Below, in pieces: positions 6,227-12,718 of a DNA stretch of 14,463 bases. A model generated the notes under the pieces. The model did not search any database. It saw nothing but the letters and a program-made list of their open reading frames with translations, and was not told where the DNA came from. The translations under genes were made by a program, and so were the position numbers. Position 1 is the stretch's first letter; each line of letters opens with the position of its first letter. Source of the DNA: an uncultured Oscillospiraceae bacterium (GTDB lineage: Bacteria; Bacillota; Clostridia; Oscillospirales; Acutalibacteraceae); assembly GCA_900543305.1 (NCBI GenBank), contig UQQZ01000064.1:1-14463 (forward strand), given 5' to 3'.

Positions 6227-8854
6227 TTGAGCACAGAACTTGCCAAGGCCTATGAGCCCCAGGAGGTGGAAGGCCGCATCTACGATTTCTGGATGAAGGG
6301 CGGTTATTTCCATGCCGAGCCCGACCCGGAAAAACAACCCTATACCATTGTCATTCCCCCGCCCAATATTACGGGGCAGCTGCACATGGGCCATGCCTGG
6401 GATGAAACGCTCCAGGACATCCTGATCCGGTGGAAGCGGATGCAGGGATATTCTGCCCTGTGGCTGCCGGGAACGGACCACGCCTCCATCGCCACCGAGG
6501 CCAAAATTGTAGAGGCCATGCGGAAAGAGGGTATCACCAAGGAAGACTTGGGACGTGATGCCTTTTTGGAGCGGGCTTGGGCCTGGAAGGACAAGTTTGG
6601 AGGCCGGATTCTGGAGCAGTTGAAGCTTCTGGGCTCCTCCTGCGATTGGGACCGTCTTCGCTTCACCATGGACGAAGGTTGCAGCAAGGCTGTGCGGCAT
6701 GTGTTTGTCAAGCTGTACAACGAGGGCTTGATCTATCGGGGCGAGCGGATCATCAACTGGTGCCCCAATTGCAAGACTGCCATCTCCGATGCGGAAGTGG
6801 AATTTGAGGAGAAGGACGGTTCCTTCTGGCACCTGCGCTATCCTCTGGCGGATGGCTCCGGATATATCCAGCTGGCCACCACCCGTCCCGAGACCATGTT
6901 GGGCGATACTGCCGTGGCAGTACATCCCGAGGATGAGCGGTACAAGGATCTGGTGGGCAAGAATGTGATTCTGCCCCTGGTGAATAAGGAAATCCCCATT
7001 GTGGCCGACGAATATGTGGAAATGGATTTCGGCACCGGCGTGGTGAAAATTACTCCTGCCCACGACCCCAATGACTTTGAAGTGGGCAAGCGTCACAACC
7101 TGCCTGTGATCAATGTGATGAACGAGGACGGGTCTATCAACGAAAACGGCGGCAAATACGCAGGTCTGTCCGGTATGGAAGCCCGGAAGCAGATTGTCAA
7201 GGATCTGGAAGAGGGCGGCTACCTGATCAAGGTGGAGCCCATCAAGCACAATGTGGGCACCTGCCAGCGCTGCCACACTGTGGTGGAACCCCGTGTTTCC
7301 ACCCAGTGGTTCGTGAAGATGGAGCCCCTGGCCGGTCCCGCCATCGATGTGGTAAAAGACGGTACCATCCGCTTTATTCCTGACCGGATGGAGAAAACCT
7401 ATTATAACTGGATGGAAAACATCAAGGATTGGTGCATTTCCCGGCAGCTGTGGTGGGGCCATCGGATTCCCGCTTGGTACTGCGAGGACTGCGGGGAGAC
7501 CATTGTTTCGGAGACCGATGTGGACGCCTGTCCCAAGTGCGGCTCCAAGCATATCCATCAGGATGAAGATACCCTGGACACCTGGTTCTCTTCTGCCTTG
7601 TGGCCCTTCTCCACTTTGGGCTGGCCTGATCACACGGAGGAGCTGGACTACTTCTATCCCACCAACACGCTGGTCACCGGCTACGATATCATCTTCTTCT
7701 GGGTGGCCCGGATGATCTTCTCCGGCTTGAAACACACCGGGAAAGCGCCATTTAATACGGTGCTGTATCACGGCTTGCTGCGGGATTCCCAGGGCCGAAA
7801 GATGAGCAAATCCCTGGGCAATGGCATTGATCCTGTTGTGGTGATCGACCAGTATGGTGCAGATGCTCTGCGCTTTACGCTGGTGACGGGCAACTCTCCT
7901 GGCAATGACGCCCGCTACAGCGAAGAGAAAGTGGCTGCCAGCCGGAACTTTGCCAACAAGATCTGGAACGCTGCCCGGTTTATCCATATGAATATTGATG
8001 GGAAGGATGTGCCCTGCGCCCTGCCCGAGACCTTGACCTTGGAGGATCAGTGGATTGTCAGCCGGTTCAATACCGTGACCAAGGAAGTCACCGAAAACCT
8101 GGAAAAATTCGAGTTGGGCATGGCAGTGTCCAAGCTGTACGACTTCCTGTGGGACGACTTCTGCGATTGGTACATTGAGCTTGCCAAGATCCGCATGAAC
8201 TCTCAGGACGAGGAAGCTGCTCAGGGAGCCCGTCAGGTGCTGGTGTGGGTGTTGACCCAGACTCTGGCCCTGCTGCATCCCTTCATGCCCTTTGTCACTG
8301 AGGAAATCTGGCAGAGTCTGCCCCATCAGGGAGAAGCTTTGATTGTGGCTCCCTGGCCCGTGTATCAGGAAGGCCATGCCTTCCCTCAGGCGGAAGAGGA
8401 GATGAAGCAGGTGATGGAACTGATCACTGCCGTGCGTACCCGCCGCAGTGAGATGAACGTGCCCCCCTCCAAGAAAGCCCACCTGTATATCGAAACGCCC
8501 TCTCCTGCTTCTTTCCAGCAGGAGAAGGAAGCCATTGCCCGGCTGGCCTATTGCAGCGGGGTGGAAGTGGGCGAACGCTTTGAGCAAACCGAAGGAAGCG
8601 TCACCGTTGTGACGGCAGCCTGCCGGGGCTATCTGCCCATGGACGACCTGGTGGATAAGAAGGCCGAGACTGCCCGCCTTCAGAAGGAACTGGAAGGGGC
8701 CAAGAAGCAGCTGGCCACCGCCGAAGCCAAATTGCAGAATCAGGCCTTTATGGGCAAAGCCCCCCAGAAGGTCATCGACGGCGTGCGGGATAACGCGGAA
8801 AAGCTGCGGGAAAAAGTCCGCATGATCGAGGAGTCTCTGAAGGCTCTGCAATAA
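6227..8854 (+). CDS. valS: Valine--tRNA ligase
   Basis: This 875-residue class I aminoacyl-tRNA synthetase charges tRNA-Val with valine in the cytoplasm. The HIGH motif is HMGH at 53-56 (after PPPNITGQL) and the KMSKS motif is exact at 525-529. The inserted CP1 editing domain, which hydrolyses Thr-tRNA-Val, is marked by TTRPETMLGDTAVAV (218-232) and TPAHDPNDF (276-284). Cysteine pairs at 179/182 and 346/349, and a CxxC-x12-CxxC set at 419/422/435/438, look like zinc-binding knuckles. The C-terminal ~65 residues are a charged coiled coil, the tRNA-binding arm typical of ValRS. The start is TTG at 6227, eight bases after AGGAGGG (6212-6218); no better start lies nearby. Length is normal for the family. 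No terminator separates it from the folC promoter, so some read-through into the ZTP switch is possible. Confidence 0.98.
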   Translation: MSTELAKAYEPQEVEGRIYDFWMKGGYFHAEPDPEKQPYTIVIPPPNITGQLHMGHAWDETLQDILIRWKRMQGYSALWLPGTDHASIATEAKIVEAMRKEGITKEDLGRDAFLERAWAWKDKFGGRILEQLKLLGSSCDWDRLRFTMDEGCSKAVRHVFVKLYNEGLIYRGERIINWCPNCKTAISDAEVEFEEKDGSFWHLRYPLADGSGYIQLATTRPETMLGDTAVAVHPEDERYKDLVGKNVILPLVNKEIPIVADEYVEMDFGTGVVKITPAHDPNDFEVGKRHNLPVINVMNEDGSINENGGKYAGLSGMEARKQIVKDLEEGGYLIKVEPIKHNVGTCQRCHTVVEPRVSTQWFVKMEPLAGPAIDVVKDGTIRFIPDRMEKTYYNWMENIKDWCISRQLWWGHRIPAWYCEDCGETIVSETDVDACPKCGSKHIHQDEDTLDTWFSSALWPFSTLGWPDHTEELDYFYPTNTLVTGYDIIFFWVARMIFSGLKHTGKAPFNTVLYHGLLRDSQGRKMSKSLGNGIDPVVVIDQYGADALRFTLVTGNSPGNDARYSEEKVAASRNFANKIWNAARFIHMNIDGKDVPCALPETLTLEDQWIVSRFNTVTKEVTENLEKFELGMAVSKLYDFLWDDFCDWYIELAKIRMNSQDEEAAQGARQVLVWVLTQTLALLHPFMPFVTEEIWQSLPHQGEALIVAPWPVYQEGHAFPQAEEEMKQVMELITAVRTRRSEMNVPPSKKAHLYIETPSPASFQQEKEAIARLAYCSGVEVGERFEQTEGSVTVVTAACRGYLPMDDLVDKKAETARLQKELEGAKKQLATAEAKLQNQAFMGKAPQKVIDGVRDNAEKLREKVRMIEESLKALQ

Positions 8855-8870
8855 ATAGGGCGTAATAGAG

Positions 8871-8899
8871 TTGCGTTTTTTAACGTCCTGTGATATACT
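8871..8899 (+). promoter_or_regulatory. Promoter of the ZTP riboswitch-folC unit
   Basis: TTGCGT (8871-8876) and TATACT (8894-8899) are 17 bases apart. Transcription would start near 8906, just before the riboswitch aptamer. The -35 lies 17 bases after the valS stop codon. Confidence 0.72.
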
Positions 8900-8910
8900 T
8901 TCACGAGCAT

Positions 8911-8986
8911 GGCCCCCGTAACTGACGGGAAAGGTGGGAAACCACTGGGGAGCGGGGAAAGCCGATTGATGCCGTCCGTCTGGGCA
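8911..8986 (+). promoter_or_regulatory. ZTP (pfl) riboswitch aptamer
   Basis: The stretch matches the ZTP/pfl aptamer by eye. It has CGTAACTGACGG near the start, a GTGG-GAAA-CCAC hairpin (about 8933-8946) followed directly by GGGGAGC (8947-8953), and then, after a variable linker, GCCGTCCGTCTGGGCA (8971-8986), which carries the conserved CTGGGCA end. GACGG (8924-8928) can pair with CCGTC (8976-8980) to close the core. These RNAs bind ZMP/ZTP, the purine intermediate AICAR and its triphosphate, which accumulate when 10-formyl-tetrahydrofolate is short. The switch lies directly ahead of folC, a folate gene, which fits. No covariance search was run. Confidence 0.9.
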
Positions 8987-9012
8987 GTGCCGCTTGCGGC
9001 GCTGCCCTTTTT
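8982..9012 (+). terminator. Riboswitch-controlled terminator (expression platform)
   Basis: GGGCAGTGCCGC (8982-8993) and GCGGCGCTGCCC (8996-9007) pair over 12 positions with one G-U, followed by TTTTT. The 5' arm reuses GGGCA of the aptamer's conserved CTGGGCA. Ligand-stabilised aptamer and terminator are therefore mutually exclusive, so ZTP should turn folC on. Confidence 0.92.
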
Positions 9013-9049
9013 GCGGGCACAGTTTTGGAACTACAGGAGGGAATGGACC

Positions 9050-10345
9050 ATGACCTACGAAGAGGCACTGGAAAATGTATTTGGCCGTTTGGTTTTTGGG
9101 ATGAAACCGGGACTGGAACGGATTGGAGCCCTGCTGGAACGGATGGGGAATCCCCAAAACCAGTTGAAATTTGTCCATGTGGCGGGCACCAACGGGAAAG
9201 GAACCTGCAGTACCCTGGTGGCGTCTGCGCTGAAGGCCAGCGGTTTGCGAACGGGGTTGTACATTTCCCCCTATGTGTTGGAGTTCCGGGAGCGGTTTCA
9301 GATTGACGGAGAAATGATCCCCAAGGAAGAGCTGATCCAGGAAGTGGAGTTTTTGGCCCCCATCGCCGATGAATTTGAGAAAAATGGAGACCAGGTGACG
9401 GAATTCGAGTTCATCACGGCCCTAGCCCTCCACTGGTTTGCCAGGCGTGGCTGTGACATTGTGGTGCTGGAAGTAGGTATGGGGGGGCGGTTTGACGCCA
9501 CCAACATCATTCCCGTACCGGAAGTGGCTGCCATCATGTCCATTTCCTTCGATCACACGGCCATCTTGGGGAATACATTGACAAAAATTGCCTTTGAAAA
9601 GGCCGGAATTCTCAAGGAGGGAGGCCGGTTGGTGCTGTATCCGGACCAGGCTCCGGAAGTGATTGAAGAGCTGCGGAGCATCTGCCAGGAACGGAACGTG
9701 GAATTTTTCCTGCCGGATCTGAAGGGGGTCCGGGAGGTGGAGTGCACCATTGACGGCACCACCTTCCAAGCGGATGGGTATACCTTGCGTACTCCGTTTC
9801 TAGGAGAGCATCAGGTGAAGAACGCCGTCACAGCCCTGAAGGTGTTGGAGGTGCTCCAAAGCCGAGGTTGGCCCGTACCCCGGGAAGCGATCCAGCAAGG
9901 ATTTTCTGGGGCCTTTATCCCTGCCCGCATGGAAGTGATCTCTCACGACCCCTTGTGTCTGTTGGACGGCGGTCACAATCCGGGCTGCGCCATGGCTCTT
10001 CGGGACGCCCTGGAGCAGTTTGTTCCCCAGCGGAAAGTGGCGATTATGGGCATGATGTCCGACAAGGACAGCCACGAGGCGCTGCGGGTACTGGGACCTC
10101 TGTTTTCGGAAATTGTCACGGTTGCGCCGGAAGGGCTTCGGGCTTTGCCGGCGGAAAAGCTCAAGGAGGTGGCGGAGGAATTCTGTCCTCAGGTGTATGC
10201 CGCCCAGACTTGCGGGGAGGCTTTGGCCCTGGCCATGAAGGCTATGGGACCGGAGGATGCCCTGATCGTCTGTGGATCTTTTTATCTGGCTGGGGAAATC
10301 CGGGACCAGCTCCGTGGAAAAATGGACAATTTAAAGCGCCGGTGA
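9050..10345 (+). CDS. folC: Folylpolyglutamate synthase / dihydrofolate synthase
   Basis: This 431-residue Mur-ligase-family enzyme adds glutamate residues to tetrahydrofolates with ATP, keeping folates in the cell; many bacterial versions also make dihydrofolate from dihydropteroate. The ATP P-loop is GTNGKGT at 46-52. Glu141 in LEVGMGGRFDATN and His169 in SFDHT are the usual magnesium-associated positions. Lys184 in FEKAGILK is the family's carbamylated lysine. The C-terminal ligase domain carries DGGHNP at 306-311. ATG 9050 follows AGGAGG (9035-9040) by nine bases; the ATG at 9043 is out of frame. The gene sits alone behind the ZTP riboswitch, so expression should rise when ZMP/ZTP accumulates. 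Whether it also has dihydrofolate synthase activity cannot be read from motifs alone. Confidence 0.95.
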   Translation: MTYEEALENVFGRLVFGMKPGLERIGALLERMGNPQNQLKFVHVAGTNGKGTCSTLVASALKASGLRTGLYISPYVLEFRERFQIDGEMIPKEELIQEVEFLAPIADEFEKNGDQVTEFEFITALALHWFARRGCDIVVLEVGMGGRFDATNIIPVPEVAAIMSISFDHTAILGNTLTKIAFEKAGILKEGGRLVLYPDQAPEVIEELRSICQERNVEFFLPDLKGVREVECTIDGTTFQADGYTLRTPFLGEHQVKNAVTALKVLEVLQSRGWPVPREAIQQGFSGAFIPARMEVISHDPLCLLDGGHNPGCAMALRDALEQFVPQRKVAIMGMMSDKDSHEALRVLGPLFSEIVTVAPEGLRALPAEKLKEVAEEFCPQVYAAQTCGEALALAMKAMGPEDALIVCGSFYLAGEIRDQLRGKMDNLKRR

Positions 10346-10367
10346 CACATTGCGGCAAAAAATTTAT

Positions 10368-10403
10368 CCCGCTCTTTGTAGAATAGGTCCTGTAAAGGGC
10401 GGG
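10368..10403 (+). other. Hairpin between folC and the spoIIA terminator
   Basis: CCCGCTCTTT (10368-10377) pairs with AAAGGGCGGG (10394-10403) over ten positions with one G-U, enclosing a 16-base loop. It lies three bases before a strong terminator. It could be part of the folC 3' untranslated region, or an attenuator-like or small RNA ending at that terminator. It matches no RNA family I know. Confidence 0.5.
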
Positions 10404-10405
10404 AC

Positions 10406-10449
10406 AAGGCTTTCGGAAAAGGCAGTCTGCCTTTTGCGGAGGCCTTTTT
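10406..10449 (+). terminator. Intrinsic terminator between folC and spoIIAA
   Basis: An inner stem, AAAAGGCA-GTC-TGCCTTTT (10417-10435), is extended across a G/G mismatch by ten more pairs (10406-10415 with 10437-10446), ending in a run of T (10445-10449). It insulates folC from the sporulation genes. I found no convincing sigma-H or sigma-A promoter between it and spoIIAA. Confidence 0.9.
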
Positions 10450-10481
10450 ATTTACCCTGAATCTGGAAAGGAAGGAACAAA

Positions 10482-10799
10482 ATGAGTGTACAACTCAGCT
10501 ATAAGGAAGGGGTGCTCACCGCCCGGCTGACAGGGGAGATCGACCATCACGCAGCCCGGGAGATGCGGGAGGCTATTGACGATACAGCCCAGAAGGTGAA
10601 GCCCTACTGTTTGCGGCTGGATTTTTCCCAGGTGCCTTTTATGGACAGTTCCGGGATCGGGTTGATCCTGGGACGGGTACGCCTGGTGCAGTTTTGGAAA
10701 GGCCATGTGGTGTTGGCAGGACTTTCCTCCAATTTGACCAAAATGGTGGAGCTTTCAGGGATTGGATCCCTGGCAGCCATTGAAAGGAGGGCTGGATAA
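10482..10799 (+). CDS. spoIIAA: Anti-anti-sigma factor SpoIIAA
   Basis: This 105-residue STAS-domain protein frees sigma-F in the forespore. Unphosphorylated SpoIIAA binds the kinase/anti-sigma factor SpoIIAB, and SpoIIAB inactivates it by serine phosphorylation. The hallmark FMDSSGIGLILGR lies at 53-65; Ser56, the first serine after Asp55, aligns with the phosphorylated Ser58 of Bacillus subtilis. The N-terminal LTGEIDHHAA (17-26) is also characteristic. The start follows a GGAAGGA ribosome binding site by about five bases. Its TAA stop overlaps the spoIIAB ATG by one base (TAATG), so the two are translationally coupled. It is the first gene of the three-gene cassette. Sporulation timing would normally come from a sigma-H promoter, but none is evident in the short gap after the upstream terminator. 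Confidence 0.96.
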   Translation: MSVQLSYKEGVLTARLTGEIDHHAAREMREAIDDTAQKVKPYCLRLDFSQVPFMDSSGIGLILGRVRLVQFWKGHVVLAGLSSNLTKMVELSGIGSLAAIERRAG

Positions 10800-11230
10800 T
10801 GAAGCCGGTCAATCAAGCGCAGATTCAGTTTCCCTCCCATTCGGTGAACGAGGGATTTGCTCGGGCGGTGGTCTCTGCTTTCCTGGCCCAGCTGGATCCC
10901 ACGGTGGCGGACCTGACGGACATGAAAACCGCCGTTTCCGAAGCGGTGACCAATGCCATTGTTCATGGCTATAAGGACAAGCTGGGAACGGTGTACATAT
11001 CGGCCAAATTATTTGAAAATGGCAAAGCGGTGGTGCGGGTCCGCGATCAGGGCTGTGGGATCCCGGATATCCAGCAGGCCATGGAACCCCTATTTACCAC
11101 CGGGGGCGAAGAACGGGCGGGTCTGGGCTTTGCGGTAATGCAAAGCTTTTGCGACAGTGTGCGGGTGACTTCCACCGTAGGGAAGGGCACCAGCGTGACC
11201 TTGACAAAATACTTTGAACCCAAAGAATGA
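10799..11230 (+). CDS. spoIIAB: Anti-sigma F factor / serine kinase SpoIIAB
   Basis: This 143-residue GHKL-fold protein holds sigma-F inactive and phosphorylates SpoIIAA with ATP. The N box is EAVTNAIVHGY (48-58), with catalytic Glu48 and magnesium-binding Asn52. The G1 box is RDQGCGIPD (82-90), and ERAGLGF (105-111) corresponds to the ATP-lid and second glycine box. GFAR (19-22) and Arg106 align with B. subtilis residues that contact sigma-F and SpoIIAA. The N-terminal half is strongly similar to B. subtilis SpoIIAB, for example FLAQLDPT (28-35). It overlaps spoIIAA by one base at its start and sigF by 17 bases at its end, as expected for proteins made in fixed ratio. Confidence 0.97.
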   Translation: MKPVNQAQIQFPSHSVNEGFARAVVSAFLAQLDPTVADLTDMKTAVSEAVTNAIVHGYKDKLGTVYISAKLFENGKAVVRVRDQGCGIPDIQQAMEPLFTTGGEERAGLGFAVMQSFCDSVRVTSTVGKGTSVTLTKYFEPKE

Positions 11231-11873
11231 TTGCCGCCAGGCGGTAGAGGAAAACATTGGCCTGGTCCACCTGTGTGCCAGACGGTTTTTGGGCCGGGGG
11301 GTGGAATACGACGATCTGTTTCAAGCGGGATGCCTGGGGCTGATCAAAGCGGCGGAAAATTTCGACACCACCCGGGGCGTAAAGTTTTCCACCTATGCAG
11401 TGCCGGTGATTCTGGGAGAAGTGCGGAGACTTTTCCGGGACGGAGGGGCGCTGCGGGTGTCCCGGGGGCTGCGGGATCTGGGGAGAAAAGCCCAAGAGGA
11501 AGCGGACCGGTTCCGGGAGGAGACAGGCTCCAGTCCTGGGGTGGGGCAGATTGCCCAACGCTTGGGAGTGCCCGTGGAAAAAGCCGCCCTGGCCTTGGGA
11601 GTGAGTCAAACTCCTATGTCACTCACTGGAGGAGAGACAGGAGAAGAGCTGGAGATCCCGGTGGAGGCTCCCGAAGAGCGCATGACAGAACGGCTCACTT
11701 TGTATCAGATCATCCAGACTTTGGAGGAGCGTGACCGGCTTCTGATCACTTACCGATACTTTCAAGGAAAGACTCAGACGGAAACGGCCGCCCTGTTGGG
11801 GATGACCCAAGTACAGGTCAGCCGTCGGGAGAAAAAGCTGCTGGCCTATATGCGGGCCGCCTTCGATACCTAA
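11214..11873 (+). CDS. sigF: RNA polymerase sigma-F factor (forespore)
   Basis: This 219-residue sigma-70-family factor directs early forespore transcription once released from SpoIIAB. Region 2 spans about 14-80, with DDLFQAGCLGLIKA (33-46, core binding) and KFSTYAVPVILGE (57-69, -10 recognition). Region 3 covers about 85-130. Region 4 has a helix-turn-helix at about 186-210 (TQTETAALLGMTQVQVSR) for the -35. The start must be the TTG at 11214: an in-frame TGA lies at 11202-11204 and no other usual start codon follows before region 2. There is no clear ribosome binding site, and the start lies inside the last codons of spoIIAB, so translation is probably coupled. It is about 35 residues shorter than the 255-residue B. 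subtilis protein, mainly at the N terminus. A bidirectional terminator ends the operon. Confidence 0.93.
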   Translation: MNPKNDCRQAVEENIGLVHLCARRFLGRGVEYDDLFQAGCLGLIKAAENFDTTRGVKFSTYAVPVILGEVRRLFRDGGALRVSRGLRDLGRKAQEEADRFREETGSSPGVGQIAQRLGVPVEKAALALGVSQTPMSLTGGETGEELEIPVEAPEERMTERLTLYQIIQTLEERDRLLITYRYFQGKTQTETAALLGMTQVQVSRREKKLLAYMRAAFDT

Positions 11874-11889
11874 CCCGTTTCCCAACGAA

Positions 11890-11922
11890 AAAAGGACGTC
11901 TCTGGAAAAGAGGCGTCCTTTT
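11890..11922. terminator. Bidirectional intrinsic terminator after sigF
   Basis: AAAAGGACGTCTCT (11890-11903), loop GGAAA, and AGAGGCGTCCTTTT (11909-11922) form a 14-bp stem with one G-U pair. Extra A residues on the left give a T-tract on the minus strand. It serves sigF and the convergent phosphatase gene. Confidence 0.92.
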
Positions 11923-11948
11923 ACATTTCTTTTTTTGAAAGAAGAAGC

Positions 11949-12575
11949 TTATTCCTCCAATAACCGGAGAAGATCTTTGGGTTCCCGGATCTGAGGGGCG
12001 TCAGGCACTTCGCCAAAACCGTAGGCTGCATGGAGGAACGGTACCCCTGCCTGTTGGGAGGCTTCCTGATCCAAGATGGTGTCGCCCACATAGACGGGAT
12101 GGGCCAACCCGTTCCGCTGCGCTACCAGGCGGATGTTTTCCCCTTTGGAAAGGCCGGTGCGGCCAATGCATTCCCAATCTTTAAAATAGGCGTGAAAATG
12201 GTGGGCGTCCAGGAAGCAGGGAATGTATTCCTTGTTGCAGTTGCTCACAATAAAGAGGGGCAGTTTTTGAGAAAGGGTCTGTAAGGTTTCCTCTAGACCG
12301 GGAAACAGAATGCCTCCATGTTCCCGCAGGTAATCATTTTCCACCTGGCAGCACCGGTCAAAAAGTTCCATGTGACGTTCCGGGGTCAGGTTGGGAAACA
12401 AGACCGCCATGAGGTTTTCCGCTGTCATGCCCATGACGCTTTCCAGCTGTTCCCGGGTAGGGGGAGCCTCCACGTCGGGGGCATCTTGCAAGGCCAAGGT
12501 CCAGGAGACCTGGATGGCTTCGGTGGCATCCCAAAGGGTGCCGTCAAGGTCGAACAGAATTCCGTCATACTTCAT
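11949..12575 (-). CDS. HAD-superfamily hydrolase, phosphoglycolate phosphatase-like
   Basis: This 208-residue cytoplasmic haloacid dehalogenase-fold protein should hydrolyse a small phosphorylated metabolite through an aspartyl-phosphate intermediate. Motif I is FDLDGTLWD, with nucleophile Asp9 and acid/base Asp11. Motif II is Ser111 in FIVSNCN, motif III Lys144 in LSKGENI, and motif IV GDTILDQEAS with Asp165 and Asp169. The helical cap between motifs I and II (about 18-85) makes it a type C1 member, like Gph, PgmB and pyrophosphatase PpaX. The true substrate cannot be assigned. The start at 12575 follows GAGGAG by seven bases and places the DxDGT motif near the N terminus as usual. It has its own promoter and shares a terminator with sigF. 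Confidence 0.9.
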   Translation of the reverse strand: MKYDGILFDLDGTLWDATEAIQVSWTLALQDAPDVEAPPTREQLESVMGMTAENLMAVLFPNLTPERHMELFDRCCQVENDYLREHGGILFPGLEETLQTLSQKLPLFIVSNCNKEYIPCFLDAHHFHAYFKDWECIGRTGLSKGENIRLVAQRNGLAHPVYVGDTILDQEASQQAGVPFLHAAYGFGEVPDAPQIREPKDLLRLLEE

Positions 12576-12613
12576 GGGTGCGCTCCTCTCTTTCAATGGC
12601 AAGTTTCCGTTTC

Positions 12614-12642
12614 ATTATATCGGGTTTTTTCGAGCATTTCAA
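12614..12642 (-). promoter_or_regulatory. Promoter of the HAD hydrolase gene
   Basis: On the minus strand TTGAAA (12642-12637) and a perfect TATAAT (12619-12614) are 17 bases apart, about 40 bases upstream of the start codon. Confidence 0.8.
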
Positions 12643-12677
12643 TAAGCAAGCTAAACCGGAACCGTATTTTTCTTCCC

Positions 12678-12712
12678 AAAAAGAAACTCCGGACCCTTGG
12701 GGGCGTCCGGAG
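12678..12712 (-). terminator. Intrinsic terminator after metA
   Basis: On the minus strand CTCCGGAC (12712-12705) and GTCCGGAG (12694-12687) form an 8-bp stem with a 10-base loop, followed by TTTCTTTTT (12686-12678). It begins seven bases beyond the metA stop codon. Confidence 0.85.
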
Positions 12713-12718
12713 AAAAGA

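Noticed and set aside
8855..8890. A valS terminator in GGGCGTAATAGAGTTGCGTTTTTTAACG
   Set aside because: The T-run follows no stable GC-rich stem; only CGTT/AACG around the T-run can pair. The stretch is better explained as the -35 region of the folC promoter.
9013..9049. A second start for folC at ATG 9043 or further upstream
   Set aside because: ATG 9043 is out of frame and only two bases from the ribosome binding site; longer in-frame versions would translate through the riboswitch and terminator.
6158..9178. A 1006-codon open frame on the minus strand opposite valS
   Set aside because: It is an antisense shadow of valS, which has intact HIGH, editing and KMSKS motifs. The translated product is His/Gly/Leu-rich without domains, has no ribosome binding site, and crosses the ZTP switch and the folC start.
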